From NCBI GenBank assembly GCA_011033025.1, contig WFMF01000269.1:1-64000 (forward strand): DNA of 64,000 bases. The letters run 5' to 3'. This document shows, piece by piece, positions 1-11,316 of this stretch (position 1 is its first letter; the number at the start of each line of letters is the position of its first letter). The notes under the pieces are model-generated. The model was not told the origin of the DNA. It saw nothing but the letters and a program-made list of their open reading frames with translations, and did no database searches. Source of the DNA: Beroe forskalii. Taxonomy: Eukaryota > Ctenophora > Nuda > Beroida > Beroidae. Made by a program: the position numbers and the translations under genes.

Positions 1-1319
1 TTTTCCTTTTAAGGGGTTTTTTTTCCCTTTTTCTTTTTTAAAATTGTTAAAATTGGTAAATTAACCCAATTATCTGCCCAAAAATTTGTCAGAAAAAGTT
101 GTTAAATCGATGAGATGCCCCGGGTTTAAAAATCTAAAAAACCTCTCGACGTTAAAGTCAAGATCAATAAATTTTAAATGTTGCACCTGAGGGCATAAAG
201 GGGCTTGGGGGTTATCTCTTGATTTTTGGGGGCCCCTTGCTTTTTGGGTAGTTTAGAATAAAAAACGGGCAAAGTGTCAGATGTCTTTCAGCTTTGCAGA
301 AATAAATTGAACTTTTACCCTTTTGGACTACTATTAATGGTTGGTTATTTTATATCTATAGTCCCCTTTTTAACTAAAACCCTAAAAACAATGATTTCAA
401 TGATAACAGTAGTGGGAAATTAAAATCCAATCTAAAAATAAAAGCTTCAAATGCAAAAATTGCTTTGGCCCAAACCCCTTTTTTTTTATTGATAATTTTA
501 AAAATATCAATCAAATTTTTTAATCTATTTGGCCCCCTTTTAAGGGGGCGTTTACTTTCCCCAAAGTTCCCCTAAACCCCTATGACTTTGGAAACTATGG
601 GGATAAGTTTTTAAAGAAAAACTCTAAGGGTTGGTGGGGGATTTAAATTCCCTTTTCCCATTTTTCTGCCTCTTTTCATTGGGTTGCAAAATGTCATAAA
701 AAGGGGGTTTTTAGGGTCTTGATTCCTCAAAATTGTGTTTTAATGGGTGTTGGTAGCTTTGAAAACGACCTGCCCAAACCTGTAATCATACCCCTATTAA
801 GACACATCAACAGTGATTTGTCATGATTATTATACAAAGGGGGGGGGTAAAAGGAAATTTTGGGAAACTTTAAAGAAAACTTTGGCAAACACTTTTTGGC
901 AAACTCAAAAGTGGAGAAGCATTAAAGTTGCCAAAGTTTCTCAAAAATAAACCTTTTAGCCACTTTGGCAACACTTAAGGTACCTATAATATGCTTTCAA
1001 GGATGCTGAATCGATTCCCCAAGGTCTGTTTCGCATTTTGACGTTATCCAGAAGCTGTAACTGAGACTACATCACATTGAATAGGTGAAGGCTACAGTAA
1101 CAAATACGATATTTCATTACCCTCTTACTTTAAGTTTTATGCATTTAAGTACTAAGTAATCCGATCAAACTGTTGTATGAAGCCCTAAAAGCCGAAGCAT
1201 CCACATACATAAGTCTGATACTGCAGCATAAAATCAATAAAGTAAGCCCCACCGTGACCATTGGCCGGATTTTCATGTATTCCTGCAACATAACCCGACA
1301 TGTTGAGAATGCTAATTGC
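1..1319. other. Non-coding, low-complexity start of window
   Basis: AT-rich sequence full of homopolymer runs (long T, A, G and C stretches), without a convincing reading frame. Around 840-960 it contains a diverged copy of the TTTGGCAAAC-type motif array that is clearer at 4150-4310. The density of homopolymers suggests either decayed repeat or poorly polished assembly. I see no gene here. Confidence 0.6.
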
Positions 1320-3310
1320 CTAGTGAAGAGGTTTAATGGAGCCTAGTGAAGGCCTAGTGGAGGTGATTGGAGCCCTAGTTGGGCTTTGTAGAGCCTAGTA
1401 GAGCTGTGTTGGGCCTGGTGGTCACTAGGCTCAGCACCTTCCCTCATCCTCCACTGGCTCCACTAACTCTACACTAGACTCCTCAGCCTTCACTAGTAGT
1501 GGGCTGCTCACTCTTCAGTGGAGGTTGAGTGGGAGGCTATGTAGAACTATTAGGCTCCACTAGGCTCCATTCAGCCTCAAACCACTCAGCCTTCACTAGT
1601 AGTGGAAGTTGTGTGGAGGTTGGAGTTAGAGGTTAAGTGGAGCTAATAGAGGGCTGATTGGAGCCTGATTGGAGGCTAGTTGGGGCCTAGTGGAGGCTGA
1701 CTGGAGCCTAGTGGAGGCTGACTGGAGCCCTAGTGGAGGTTGTGTAGGGAGCCTGGAGGCTGTGAAGCCTTCTGGAAGCTTTAGAGACTGGTGGACCACT
1801 GAAACCAATCACTCTCACTGGAAGCTCCACTCAGCCTTCACTTTATAGTAGTGGAGGCTGTGGGACTGTGGAGCCTCTTGGAGGGCTCAGTGGAGGCTGA
1901 GGTGGAACCCTAGTGGAGGCTGGGTGGAGCTAGTGGAGGCTGAGTGGAGCCTAGTGGAGGCTGAGTGGTACATAGTGGAGGCTGGGAGGAGCCTTGTTGA
2001 GGCTGAGTGGAGCCTAGTGGAGGCTGAGTGGAGCCTGAGTGGAGGCTGAGTGGAGGCTGGTGGAGGCTAGTGGAGGCCTGAGTGGGGCCTGTGGAGGCTG
2101 GGTGGAGCCTAGTGGAGGCTGGAGTGGAGGCTGGTGGAGCCTAGTGGAGCCTAAGGTGGGATCGTGTGGAGGCTGAGTGGAGCTAGTGGAGGCTAGTGGA
2201 GGCTGAGTGGAGCCTAGTGGAGGCTGAGTGGAGCCTAGTGGGCTGGTGGTGGTGGAGGCAGTGGAGCCTAGTGGAGGCTGAGTGGAGCCTAGTGGAGGCT
2301 GGAGTGGAGCCCTAGTGGGAGGCTGAGTGGAGCCTAGTGGAGGCTGGAGTGGAGCCTAGTGGTGGCTGTGTGGAGCCTAGCGGAGGTTGGAGTGGAGCCT
2401 AAACAGAGGCTGAGTGGAGCCTAGTGGAGGCTGAGTGAAGCCTAGTGGAGCTATGGAGCCGAGTGGAGCTGGTTGGAGCCTGGTGGAGGCTGTGTGGAGC
2501 CTAGTGGTGGCTGTGTGGAGCCTAGCGGAGGTTGAGTGGAGCCTAGTAGAGGCTGGTTGGAGCCTGGTGGAGGCTGGATGGAGCCTAGTGGTGGCTCTGT
2601 GGAGCCTAGTGGAGGCTGAGTGGTGCCTAGTGGAGGCTGTGGGGAGCCTAGTGGAGGCTGGGTGGAGCCTAGTGGAGGCTGAGTGGGGCCCTGGCTGAAT
2701 GGAGCCTAGTGGAGACTGGGAGTGGAGCCTAGAGGAGGCTGTGTGGAACCTAGTGAAAGCTGAGTGGAGCCTAGTGGAGTCAGTCTGAGTGGAGCATAGT
2801 GGAGGCTGGCTGGAGGCTGGTGGAGGCTGAGTGGAGCCTAGTGGAGGCTGTGTGGAGCCTCTTGGAGGCTGGGAGTGGAGGCTGGGTGGAGCCTAGTGGA
2901 GATTGTGTGGAGGCTGAGTGAGCCTAGTGGAGGCTGGAGTGGAGCCCTAGTGGAGGCTGTGTGGAGCCTAGTGAGGCTGGTTGGGAGCCTGGTGGAGGCT
3001 GGTTGGAGCCTAGTGGTGGCTCTGTGGGAGCCTAGTGGAGGCTGAGTGGTGCCTTGTGGAGGCTGTGTGGAGCCTAGTGGAGGCTGAGTGGAGCCTAGTG
3101 GAAGCAGGTTGGAGCCTGATGGAGGCTGGGTGGAGCCTAGTGGTGGCTGTGTGGAGCCCAGTGGAGGCTAAGTGGAGCCTAGTGGAGGCTGGTTGGAGCC
3201 TGGTGGAGGCTGGGTGGAGCCTAGTGGAGGCTGAGTGGTTCCTAGTGGACGCTGTGGAGCCCAGTGGAGGGTATTTGGAGCTATCTGAAAGTTTGGAGTC
3301 TATGTATCTA
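1320..3310. repeat. 21-bp minisatellite, about 2 kb
   Basis: A tandem array whose core alternates GTGGAGGCTG and AGTGGAGCCTA, giving a period close to 21 bp with many point changes and small indels. The period is a multiple of three, so two stretches (2435-2698 and 3035-3313) stay open and read as a heptad of the type W-S-L-V-E-A-x. These are products of the repeat and not genes. Diverged half-units and inverted units (CCTCCAC, AGCCTCCA) continue to about 3660. Confidence 0.93.
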
Positions 3311-3756
3311 TAAATTGTTTTTCAAATTACTAAATTAGTGCACATTTTACCAGTTTTATTAATTGATTAAGGCTCAGTGAGCCTCCAAATAGTTTTCCAC
3401 TAGCTCTGATAGGCCTCCACGAAAATGTTATATTTCAGTTTCGGTGGAGGCTATTGGAGGTTTATTATTCTTCAGTGGAGGCTTAATCAAAATTTAGCCT
3501 CCATAGAGGTTGAGTGGAGGCTAATTGAAGCTAGTTGCTAGTGGGTGTTAATTAGCCTCAACAGTGGAGACTTTTTTCGAAAATTAGACTATTGCAACCA
3601 TTAGCCTCAATGGAGGCAAATTTTGAAATTATCCTACACTCAGCCTGCGGCCCCATGGATACTAATGCAGGCTAATTTTGGTCATGTTCCTGTGGTACCA
3701 TTTTGCCGAAGACACGTTATCTGATGAACTGGTGAAAGATAAGTAGATAGTAGATA

Positions 3757-3905
3757 CATGTATCCGGCAGTCTTGAACTATTCCGACACGACCGGCTGGC
3801 CGGCCGGCTAGCCGACCGGCTAACCGGCTAGCCGTCCGGCTGGCCGGTCGGCTAGCCGGCCGGCCAGCCGGTCGTGTCGGAATAGTTCAAGACTGCCATG
3901 TATCC
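3757..3905. mobile_element. Palindromic MITE with 8-9 bp target duplication
   Basis: A near-perfect 132-bp palindrome occupies 3766-3897. Its outer arm begins GGCAGTCTTGAACTATTCCG and its core is a run of CCGGCTAG/CCGGCCGG motifs. CATGTATCC stands directly on both sides (3757-3765 and 3897-3905), as expected of a target-site duplication; if the terminal C belongs to the element, the duplication is 8 bp. An 8-bp duplication is typical of hAT-like elements, which I infer but cannot prove. There is no coding capacity. Confidence 0.8.
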
Positions 3906-4149
3906 ATGTCTGGGAATTATAAACATCTCTTTTCTCCCTAACGAAAAGGTTCTCGAAATTCTAACCCCTGGTCCTTCAGCCCTAGGATACCTTTTGTAAA
4001 CAGTATGGTGCTTGAAAAGGGAAGGTCCAGGCTTCCAGGCATAAAGCCTCGAAGGGGAAGGTCTGAGAGAAAATTAAGCATTGGATATCGATTCAGTTCT
4101 TTTGAAAACCATTATGCACACGTCCTGTATGAACTGTGGACAAGAAATC

Positions 4150-4318
4150 AGAAATTGCAAAATTTTTGGGGTATTTTTGGCAAACTTTGGCAAATTTTGG
4201 CAAACTTTGGCAAACTATGGCAAACTTTGGCAAACACTTTTTTTGGCAAACTCCAAAAAAAGTGGAAGCGTTTGCCAAAGTTTGCCAAAGTTTGCCTTAC
4301 CCCCCCCCCCCCTATACT
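4150..4318. repeat. TTTGGCAAAC array with inverted tail and poly-C
   Basis: About eight copies of TTTGGCAAA(C/T) run to 4252, followed by copies of the reverse complement (GTTTGCCAAA) at 4268-4300 and a C-run. The sequence could fold into an extended hairpin. A diverged relative lies at 840-960. The small reading frames crossing it are products of the repeat. Confidence 0.8.
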
Positions 4319-7205
4319 AACTAAATAGCACCCCTCAACAAAATGAACCAGTCAGCAGTTAGTGGACTATTACCTACTGCTAATTACACTGTGATGAGTT
4401 GGCAGTAGGTTTTGCACAGTCATTTCTTAGACTGGTCTTCTTACCTTTTTTACGTATTTTAGCTAGCATTATCAATGTTATAGATAAGTCCAGCTCAGTT
4501 GTTATCTTATCATGTCAGCCCATGAAACTGCAATGATTGATGGAGTGAGAGGTTCCCAACTTCTAAAAGATTCAGCTATAATATGTCACTATGTCAGCTA
4601 CTCATGTTCACGTTAGCAACTTTATTTTCGAAACACTTTTTGCAGAAATGCCATTTTTCTGAGCCCTGAGGTGATGTATTGAAAAGTCATTTTAGCTCCA
4701 AAAACTGGGGTTTTTAAAGAAGCTGAAAACTGGCCATGATTCAAAATTCTGAGTGCATTATTTTCTTAGTTGAATCAATCATTAATCATGTTATTAAGTT
4801 TCAAGAGTCAACTGGTTAAAAAGTTCAGACGACGATATTGTAGATGGATTTCGATCCCCAGAAGTATTGTCCCATGTTATTTTGTCTTGTAAGGTATGTT
4901 AATTTGGTTCAGGCGAACGAAAACTGACGACGATTATCATATATGATTTTTGAAAGACTTTTAAGAAACTCTCTCGTATCGGTTTCACGGTTCAACTTCT
5001 ACCACTACCTCTTACTAAGAAAGTTCAGGATTAAAGTTTGTTGAGCAATAAGAATGTAGAATACTGTGACAGATGTCCATAATACACGACGAGTTAATAA
5101 AACTAACAGCTCCATTGCCGAATGCTTGTCGTCATCCACTTGCCCTTTAGATCCGTGATAATGAGATCAGAAGTAACCACCTGTTACATTTTAGTATTTC
5201 GTATCAACATGTCGAGGGGGAGAGGGGGGGAATACATGTTCCACCTCATCCAGGTGGGACACATGATTGTTGTGAGTGGTGACTCTGAACCCTCTCAGAT
5301 GATGAGCACCAGAACACAGCAATGCGGTAATTGAACTCGTTGTTATTCTATGCTGTAACTCCAAATTACTCAATTATTACTATGTACAAGAAAACAGTTT
5401 TTGCTGGAAGTAGAAACAATGCCATTGTTAAGTTATATAATAGAGGCGGGCCATTGTGGTCACTTAGCCTATTTCAGCTCCTTACTGATGGTTTCAGCGC
5501 CTTACTTATTTCTGATGGTTGTTAACCTATAGTATTGTTTGTTCTGCAGCTCTGAGGTCAGTATGATTTCACCAATTTAGATCAATTTAGTTCGAATGTG
5601 GGACAATAAATTTGCGCATTAGGACACAACTGAGCTACTTTAGATAATAATAAACCGTGAATTGAAGCATCAAATCACTTGCAATTGATTCATTTCAAGG
5701 AAGATTCCCAGGAAAACGCGTTTCGCGTACTCCAAAGTCAATACCTATAAGTTATGTATGCGAATTGTCTCGCAGTTCACCGTGTCCATTATAACCTTTG
5801 TTGAGAAGAAAAGCCTTTCACTGAAAGCCATCCATCGACAAAAAGATGCCTTAAAACGTTCTGGGTAACATTGAACTTGAGATCTTCTACGATTTCAGGG
5901 TAAAAACTTTCCAATTATCTGAGTTTGTAATATATAGGTAGTACCTAAGTTTCTTATATATGAGAAGCGCAAAATATTGGAAACATGGGAGTTAAAAGTT
6001 AGCTCTGGGGGTACTATCCTGAATATTCTCAGTAATTCCGAATATAATGTCTAGATTTCTGGCATATTATGCTGCCTTAATTCCATACTGCTTCTCAATA
6101 ATGCTACAATGCTGTGTGATAAACAGAGGAGTGCAAATCAGGGTTTGCACTTCACATGGGTTCTTCGGTAGGCTTCCTGATATTCGAATTATGGTGTCAT
6201 GAGGTAGGAATTATTGATAAGAGACACTGCTTTGTTTTGGTGGATGTTAATGTTGGCTCATATCATTTACTGGATAGCGTATGACTATGACAGCGTAAGT
6301 ATCTCGTTATCAGCCGTATCTTGTAACATGGAGAGTTCCTGTCACAGCTTGTGTGACAAGTAACTTTGTTGGATAGTCAGCTATAAGAAGTGTTATGGCA
6401 GCTGTCGAATAAATTTTGTCTTGAGACACACATCACACAATCACTGCAATAGCAAGCAAATCTTGCTGCTCTCGTGATCTACTTAATGTACTAGCTCTGC
6501 CCATTTCAAAGACTTTGCAAAGAACTGTATTTATAAATGGTCTGCTTATGATTACCTATAACTGTATCCTCATCACTCTTACGTGTATGATAAGGCCCCA
6601 GTGATTCGCATTGTGATGGTCACTGGTCATCACAATGTCAAGATTCGGCATTCGAAGTGGGCGTTCAGTGTATTGCTTCGATATGATATACTGGTATACG
6701 GTAGACGATAATGGTCAATGCCATTGTGTTACCGTGTGTGTATGCCGTATAATTTGATCGCAAGTGTGAACTGTTAATGCTTATTGCTTCCAACGATTTG
6801 GATCTTTAGCCCATAATTTCCATCATAGTGTATTAAGGTATTAACCTGAATCTTGCAACTGCCAACTATTTTATAATTTTCAACTTATATTAATTGATTA
6901 ATTCATATTTGGGAAAAGTACCTTCGCAATAAAATCAGTAGAATTCATTTCATGACAGTTCCTCAACTGGTCTGAGAGCTAACAGCACGTCCCTATTCTT
7001 TGTAAACCGTTATGAAGGAGTATGTGTTTAAAAGTTTATCTAGAGGGCAAAAACTCCCAGAAAAAATTTGGGCTTCCTTATACAGGCCAAAAATTGGAAA
7101 AATAGATTTTTGACCCAGATACTTTGTTTAAATGACATTGGAAAATGGGAAGTGCTTAGTCAAATGTAAACCGTAGGATTGTGCTTAGTTTATTTTTGGT
7201 TCCGA
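4319..7205. other. Non-coding interval
   Basis: AT-rich DNA with frequent stops in all frames. The longest frames (5122-5334, 5331-5525) lack any recognisable domain or codon signature. I see no gene, RNA or clear repeat in it. Confidence 0.55.
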
Positions 7206-7275
7206 ACTTTTAATAATAAAAACCGTTGAAAATGCAGGACTCCTGCATTGTCAACGGTTTAATTATTAAAAGTTT
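7206..7275. repeat. 70-bp inverted repeat (hairpin)
   Basis: The left arm AACTTTTAATAATAAAAACC (continuing GTTGAAAATGCAGGA) is mirrored by a right arm that reads TCCTGCATTGTCAACGG and ends TTAATTATTAAAAGTT, with almost no loop. It is probably a very short MITE or its remnant. No clear target duplication is visible. Confidence 0.75.
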
Positions 7276-7904
7276 GGTTTTCTTCTTGAAAATTATTCAT
7301 AATTTTTTTGTTTCCGTTCTTTTTTATTTGATCTTTTGTACTCTGTTGGCTCAATGTACCAGGATTTAATAATTTTCTATAGAGGCATGTGCCAGACAAC
7401 AGACACCAAATTAATTGGCAGAAGAAAGAAATGATTTCTGGACAATGAAATTTGTATACTTACTGATCTCTGATCTGTATTATTTAATTCTTCGCTAGTG
7501 AGTTGTCAATTATTTGTTTGAACATAAATTAATATATGAGTTGAAATTTTATTCAATGCATCCATATATATGCTGAATGCTCATATGTTTCAATAATACT
7601 GCAACATTAGTCGCTGTGGGCTAATTATTCGCCTATATCATCAAATCAACAGCGGTAGTCTTTCTGTGACATGCGTTTCCGGTTTTCCTTTACAAACACA
7701 TGCTAGAAGTAGCACAGAACAATACGCATGGCAGTTCATTTTATGCCAAACTTAAAGTTGAGAAGCTGCGTTAACGAAAATATCTGTTCTGTGATGAACA
7801 TGAGCTCGGCGTATATCGTTCATTAATATATAAGTTTTCTTTGTAGTGAATAATAATCGGAGAAACGGATGGTAATTCCATAATTGTGAATTGTACAGTT
7901 CATA

Positions 7905-7976
7905 TACAGGGTGTTTCATAAATAGTGTGACTTGAATAGTTTCAAAATAGTCACACTATTTATGAAACACCCTGTA
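7905..7976. mobile_element. Mariner-like mini-MITE, TA-flanked
   Basis: A 68-bp element (7907-7974) starts CAGGGTGTTTCATAAATAGT and ends with its near-perfect reverse complement, with a loop of about 16 bp. TA stands at both borders. A CAGGGTG terminus plus TA duplication is the usual signature of Tc1/mariner-derived MITEs. The family assignment is inference from the ends only. Confidence 0.8.
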
Positions 7977-8699
7977 TACCAGGTTCATTCTTTTACTAGT
8001 GTTCTCTTACTCTCTTAGTGCTATGATCGTCCTCTTATTTTTACAGTTATCATATAACTTCGTTTGAACAATTTAGGTTGTAATACCTTCATAGAACCAC
8101 ATTTCAGAGAATAATGTCATTCATCGTAGAAAAATAGAACGTAGCTGCCCATCATCAATTCATAGGAAATTGATTCTTATTTGTGGTGTCCTTCCCCAGT
8201 CGAGAAAATACCACAAGTGATCTGATATATTTTAGTATTTTCACAGATAAAGCACCAGTGGATTGCCTCATATTGACCTAAGGACCAAGTGGAGCTGTTA
8301 TTCTGAAATTTTGGCATTATATGGGAGCTTTTAGTATTGCACACGCGGGAGGTGCAGTGCTGGGTCATAAGTATAACTGTACTGTGAAATCGTTAGAATA
8401 AGAGTAAACCATATTGGAGCGTCTCGGTGAGCATTGCTTTATCTCCACTTCCAGGTTGGAGAAGTCATAATTTCTTTTTCTTAAAGAAGCTGGAAGAGCT
8501 TGTATTCTCTTTGTGAATTCTTCGGTCTGTTACCAAGATCTCAGCATTCTGATTCTAAGTTCTGTGAGTCTGTACTTTATTCCAATTTCCCAAAAGCAAC
8601 AAAACGTGCTAGGTAGAATTTTGTGAATCCTTCACAAAATAATTTCCAAAACACGAAGGCCCGTTTTTTCAATAACCATTTCACACCTCAGGACAATAT
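7977..8699. other. Upstream region of the GPCR gene
   Basis: No coding signal. It must hold the promoter and 5' untranslated region of the GPCR, or the intron before it, but I can identify no TATA box or splice site with confidence. Confidence 0.4.
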
Positions 8700-9773
8700 A
8701 TGGACGAGTACAGCAAGACCTATGACATTCTGTTTGGTACGATCCTCTTGATCGTTTCGATTCTCGGGGTTACCTTCAACGTCTTCGGCTTCATGTACTT
8801 CATCTCCTACAGTCGGAAGTCTATCGGGAACTCGCAGTACTTCCGACGACTCTACTCCGTCATTTCCCTTACTGACGCTCTCGTCTGCCTTTCTATGCTT
8901 CCCGTTGTTGAAGCAGCATTTTCACCCAACAGAAACGGCAGAATGTTCAACAACGACGGCTTCTGTCTCTTCTGGACCATAAAGTGGACAACCCTCCCGC
9001 AACTTTCTGTGTTTATGGTCGGTGTGCTGAGCCTCTCGAGACTAGTGCTCCTGGCTAAACCCACCTTGAAGATGCACACATGGCTGGCATTCCTGCTTCC
9101 TGCGCTATGTGTGGCTTGGAGTTTCTGTTCTTCTCTGGGTCTGATCTTCGGGGTCGGTGTCACTCAGCGGTACTACACCAACTGGCTGGGATGCAACTTC
9201 AACAACTTCGAACCAGAAGATATGGATAGGAAACTTACGGAGAAGGATCTATCACACGGCTTCACTTTGAGAGTAGTCTTTAACGTCATTCCCGGCCTTT
9301 CACCTCTCCCTATCACCATAGCCACCTTCTTATCTATGTTTTACCTAAGAAAGTCAATGAAAAGCGCCCAAAAGCTGTCAGGATCTCTAAAGAAGCACGT
9401 GGAATCAACAAAAACAGTGATCTTGTTCGCCTTCATCTACATAGCCCTGAACATCCCCTACATCTGTTCTCTGGTCTACTTCCTCTCCATCTGGAACACC
9501 CCTGAGCTGGGCGAGCTGACTGTTCGGGAGTACGAAGAGAGCCACAAGTTCACCGGCTCCCTCTTCCTGAGGACCTACTTGATCGCGCTGGTGAGCATTG
9601 CCACCATCACCCTCAACAGCTTCATCAACCCCCTGCTCTACTTCTGGCGGATGGACCACTTCAGAAGGTACGTGTTGAGGAGGAAGCTGGAAATCTTCAC
9701 GTCAGTCACCAGGGCCAACTCACTTACAAAGTTTAATAATTCTGTGCATCGGGACAGTAATCCAGCGGGATGA
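8700..9773 (+). CDS. Class A (rhodopsin-like) orphan GPCR, intronless
   Basis: A 357-residue seven-helix receptor in one exon. Predicted helices lie near residues 10-36, 52-74, 87-117, 127-152, 189-216, 236-263 and 288-315. Class A marks include SLTDA in helix 2 with the sodium-site Asp59, Cys89 at the start of helix 3 and Cys165 in extracellular loop 2 (the expected disulfide), and NPLLY at 310-314 in helix 7. The helix 3 DRY motif is altered to L-S-R at 112-114, and the helix 1 Asn is in an unusual setting (FNVFGF). After helix 7 comes a basic helix 8 and a Ser/Thr-rich tail that could be phosphorylated. The ATG at 8700 gives a short outer N-terminus, so the ligand is probably small or a short peptide. 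No ligand or subfamily can be named. Such intronless divergent receptors are often expanded in cnidarians and other invertebrates. Confidence 0.9.
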   Translation: MDEYSKTYDILFGTILLIVSILGVTFNVFGFMYFISYSRKSIGNSQYFRRLYSVISLTDALVCLSMLPVVEAAFSPNRNGRMFNNDGFCLFWTIKWTTLPQLSVFMVGVLSLSRLVLLAKPTLKMHTWLAFLLPALCVAWSFCSSLGLIFGVGVTQRYYTNWLGCNFNNFEPEDMDRKLTEKDLSHGFTLRVVFNVIPGLSPLPITIATFLSMFYLRKSMKSAQKLSGSLKKHVESTKTVILFAFIYIALNIPYICSLVYFLSIWNTPELGELTVREYEESHKFTGSLFLRTYLIALVSIATITLNSFINPLLYFWRMDHFRRYVLRRKLEIFTSVTRANSLTKFNNSVHRDSNPAG

Positions 9774-11316
9774 GAATCGTTCGTTGTTTGCGATGAGACA
9801 ATTATGGGAGCGGCAAAATACTAGGGACGTATGACATTCCCCAAATAATTTGATAATTTTCCCTAAAGATGAACTGATGGAATTATGTTTTTTACGAAAT
9901 CATTTTTGGGACGATTTTTTCAATCATTTGATAACGAATCATGTGGTGATGAAGTGTTCTAAAAATAATATGGCGGCCTTTATAAACACTAATTTTAGAA
10001 ATGGGCGCCTTTTTGAGATTTTTATTACATTAGAGAAAAAGTGAGTAAAACTTAATTTTTCGCTGGTTGCTGGTTCAAAACATACTTTGTTATCTAATTA
10101 TATTTTGTTTGATAATATAATTAGTTTGATCTAATTATATTTTGTTTGATAATAAGGTCCATGATTGTTTATTGTTGAGTTACGTTCTTCTTCTTTGCTT
10201 GATGAATATCTAATACCGGTCTTTGTTCTCATACAACATTTTGAACCTCATGGGAAATGTTTATACATTCTGAATGATTGCAGAAGGCATTGTGGCTTGA
10301 AATCAGCCAAAAATCAATGACGCAATATAAGAAATGGCCATCACTGTTTTTTCCCGATTACTGTAAAAACAAGGTATAATCAATAATCCTACCTCTCAGA
10401 AATCAGAAATACCATTGCAAAAAACAGATGGAAACGTGAGTAACATGAACTCGATCGCCAGTATTGTTATCATGATAAACGCACAGAATAACTAGTAGGT
10501 TAAGAATAGGCGGTTAAGAATAAGATTATTTCTATTATCAATATCATGACTAAAGTGCATTGCAATTTCTTTATAGAGAGTTGATGACGTTGAACCACCT
10601 ATTCTTTGTGCGTGCGTTCTAATAAATACCATGACGGTCCAACAATTACTCTGGGACCACAAAATAACCCAAATTAATTAATGTACTTCAAGGGAGGAGG
10701 ATTTGGAGGGTAACATAAAAACCATTGTAAAAGATAATTACGGCCATTGTGTTATTCTAATTGGAAAAATGCAATTAATACTTTAATAGTACTTTCGAAC
10801 TAAACTGGATGTACGCAGTTTTGCAACTGTTGCAACAAAAGCACGGTTTGAAAGTTATTCACTGATTTTTTGGTAATTGTTGATCTCGTTTTTTTCAAAA
10901 ATTTCCGCTTAGAAGCTACTATTTAATGTTCATCCCTCGACGGGATAACCACTAACCAAATCGTGTGGTTTTGAGGATCTAAGCGTCTGTATTATGGCTC
11001 ATGAATGAATCAAGTTTTTAATCGGCCGAAGTTTTTTCATTAATCGTGTCAATTAACAATTCGGCCTTCAGCCTCATCTTTTATTGCACTGACTAATGTA
11101 TGCAATTCGTATGATATACCCTATGAGCCTATATTCATTATCTCTCATTATCGAGACGACAGTTCCAACAGCGGATATAGCCTAATTTACAACCAGTCCA
11201 GTTTGCATTTTGGTTAAAAAGTTTAAATTACTAACCCAAGTTTATGCCGAAGTCTCAATATTTTTATCCTCAAATCCCCGAAGGTGTAAGTCAAGAAGTA
11301 ACTCTCAGATCTTTAG
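9774..11316. other. Non-coding interval between GPCR and transporter
   Basis: AT-rich, no convincing frame. At about 10085-10157 a segment containing CTAATTATATTTTGTTTGAT is present twice in tandem. The end of this interval should hold the transporter promoter and 5' untranslated region. Confidence 0.5.

Noticed and set aside
2435-3313. Two plus-strand frames with W-S-L-V-E-A heptads
   Set aside because: They are produced by the 21-bp minisatellite and have no unique ends.
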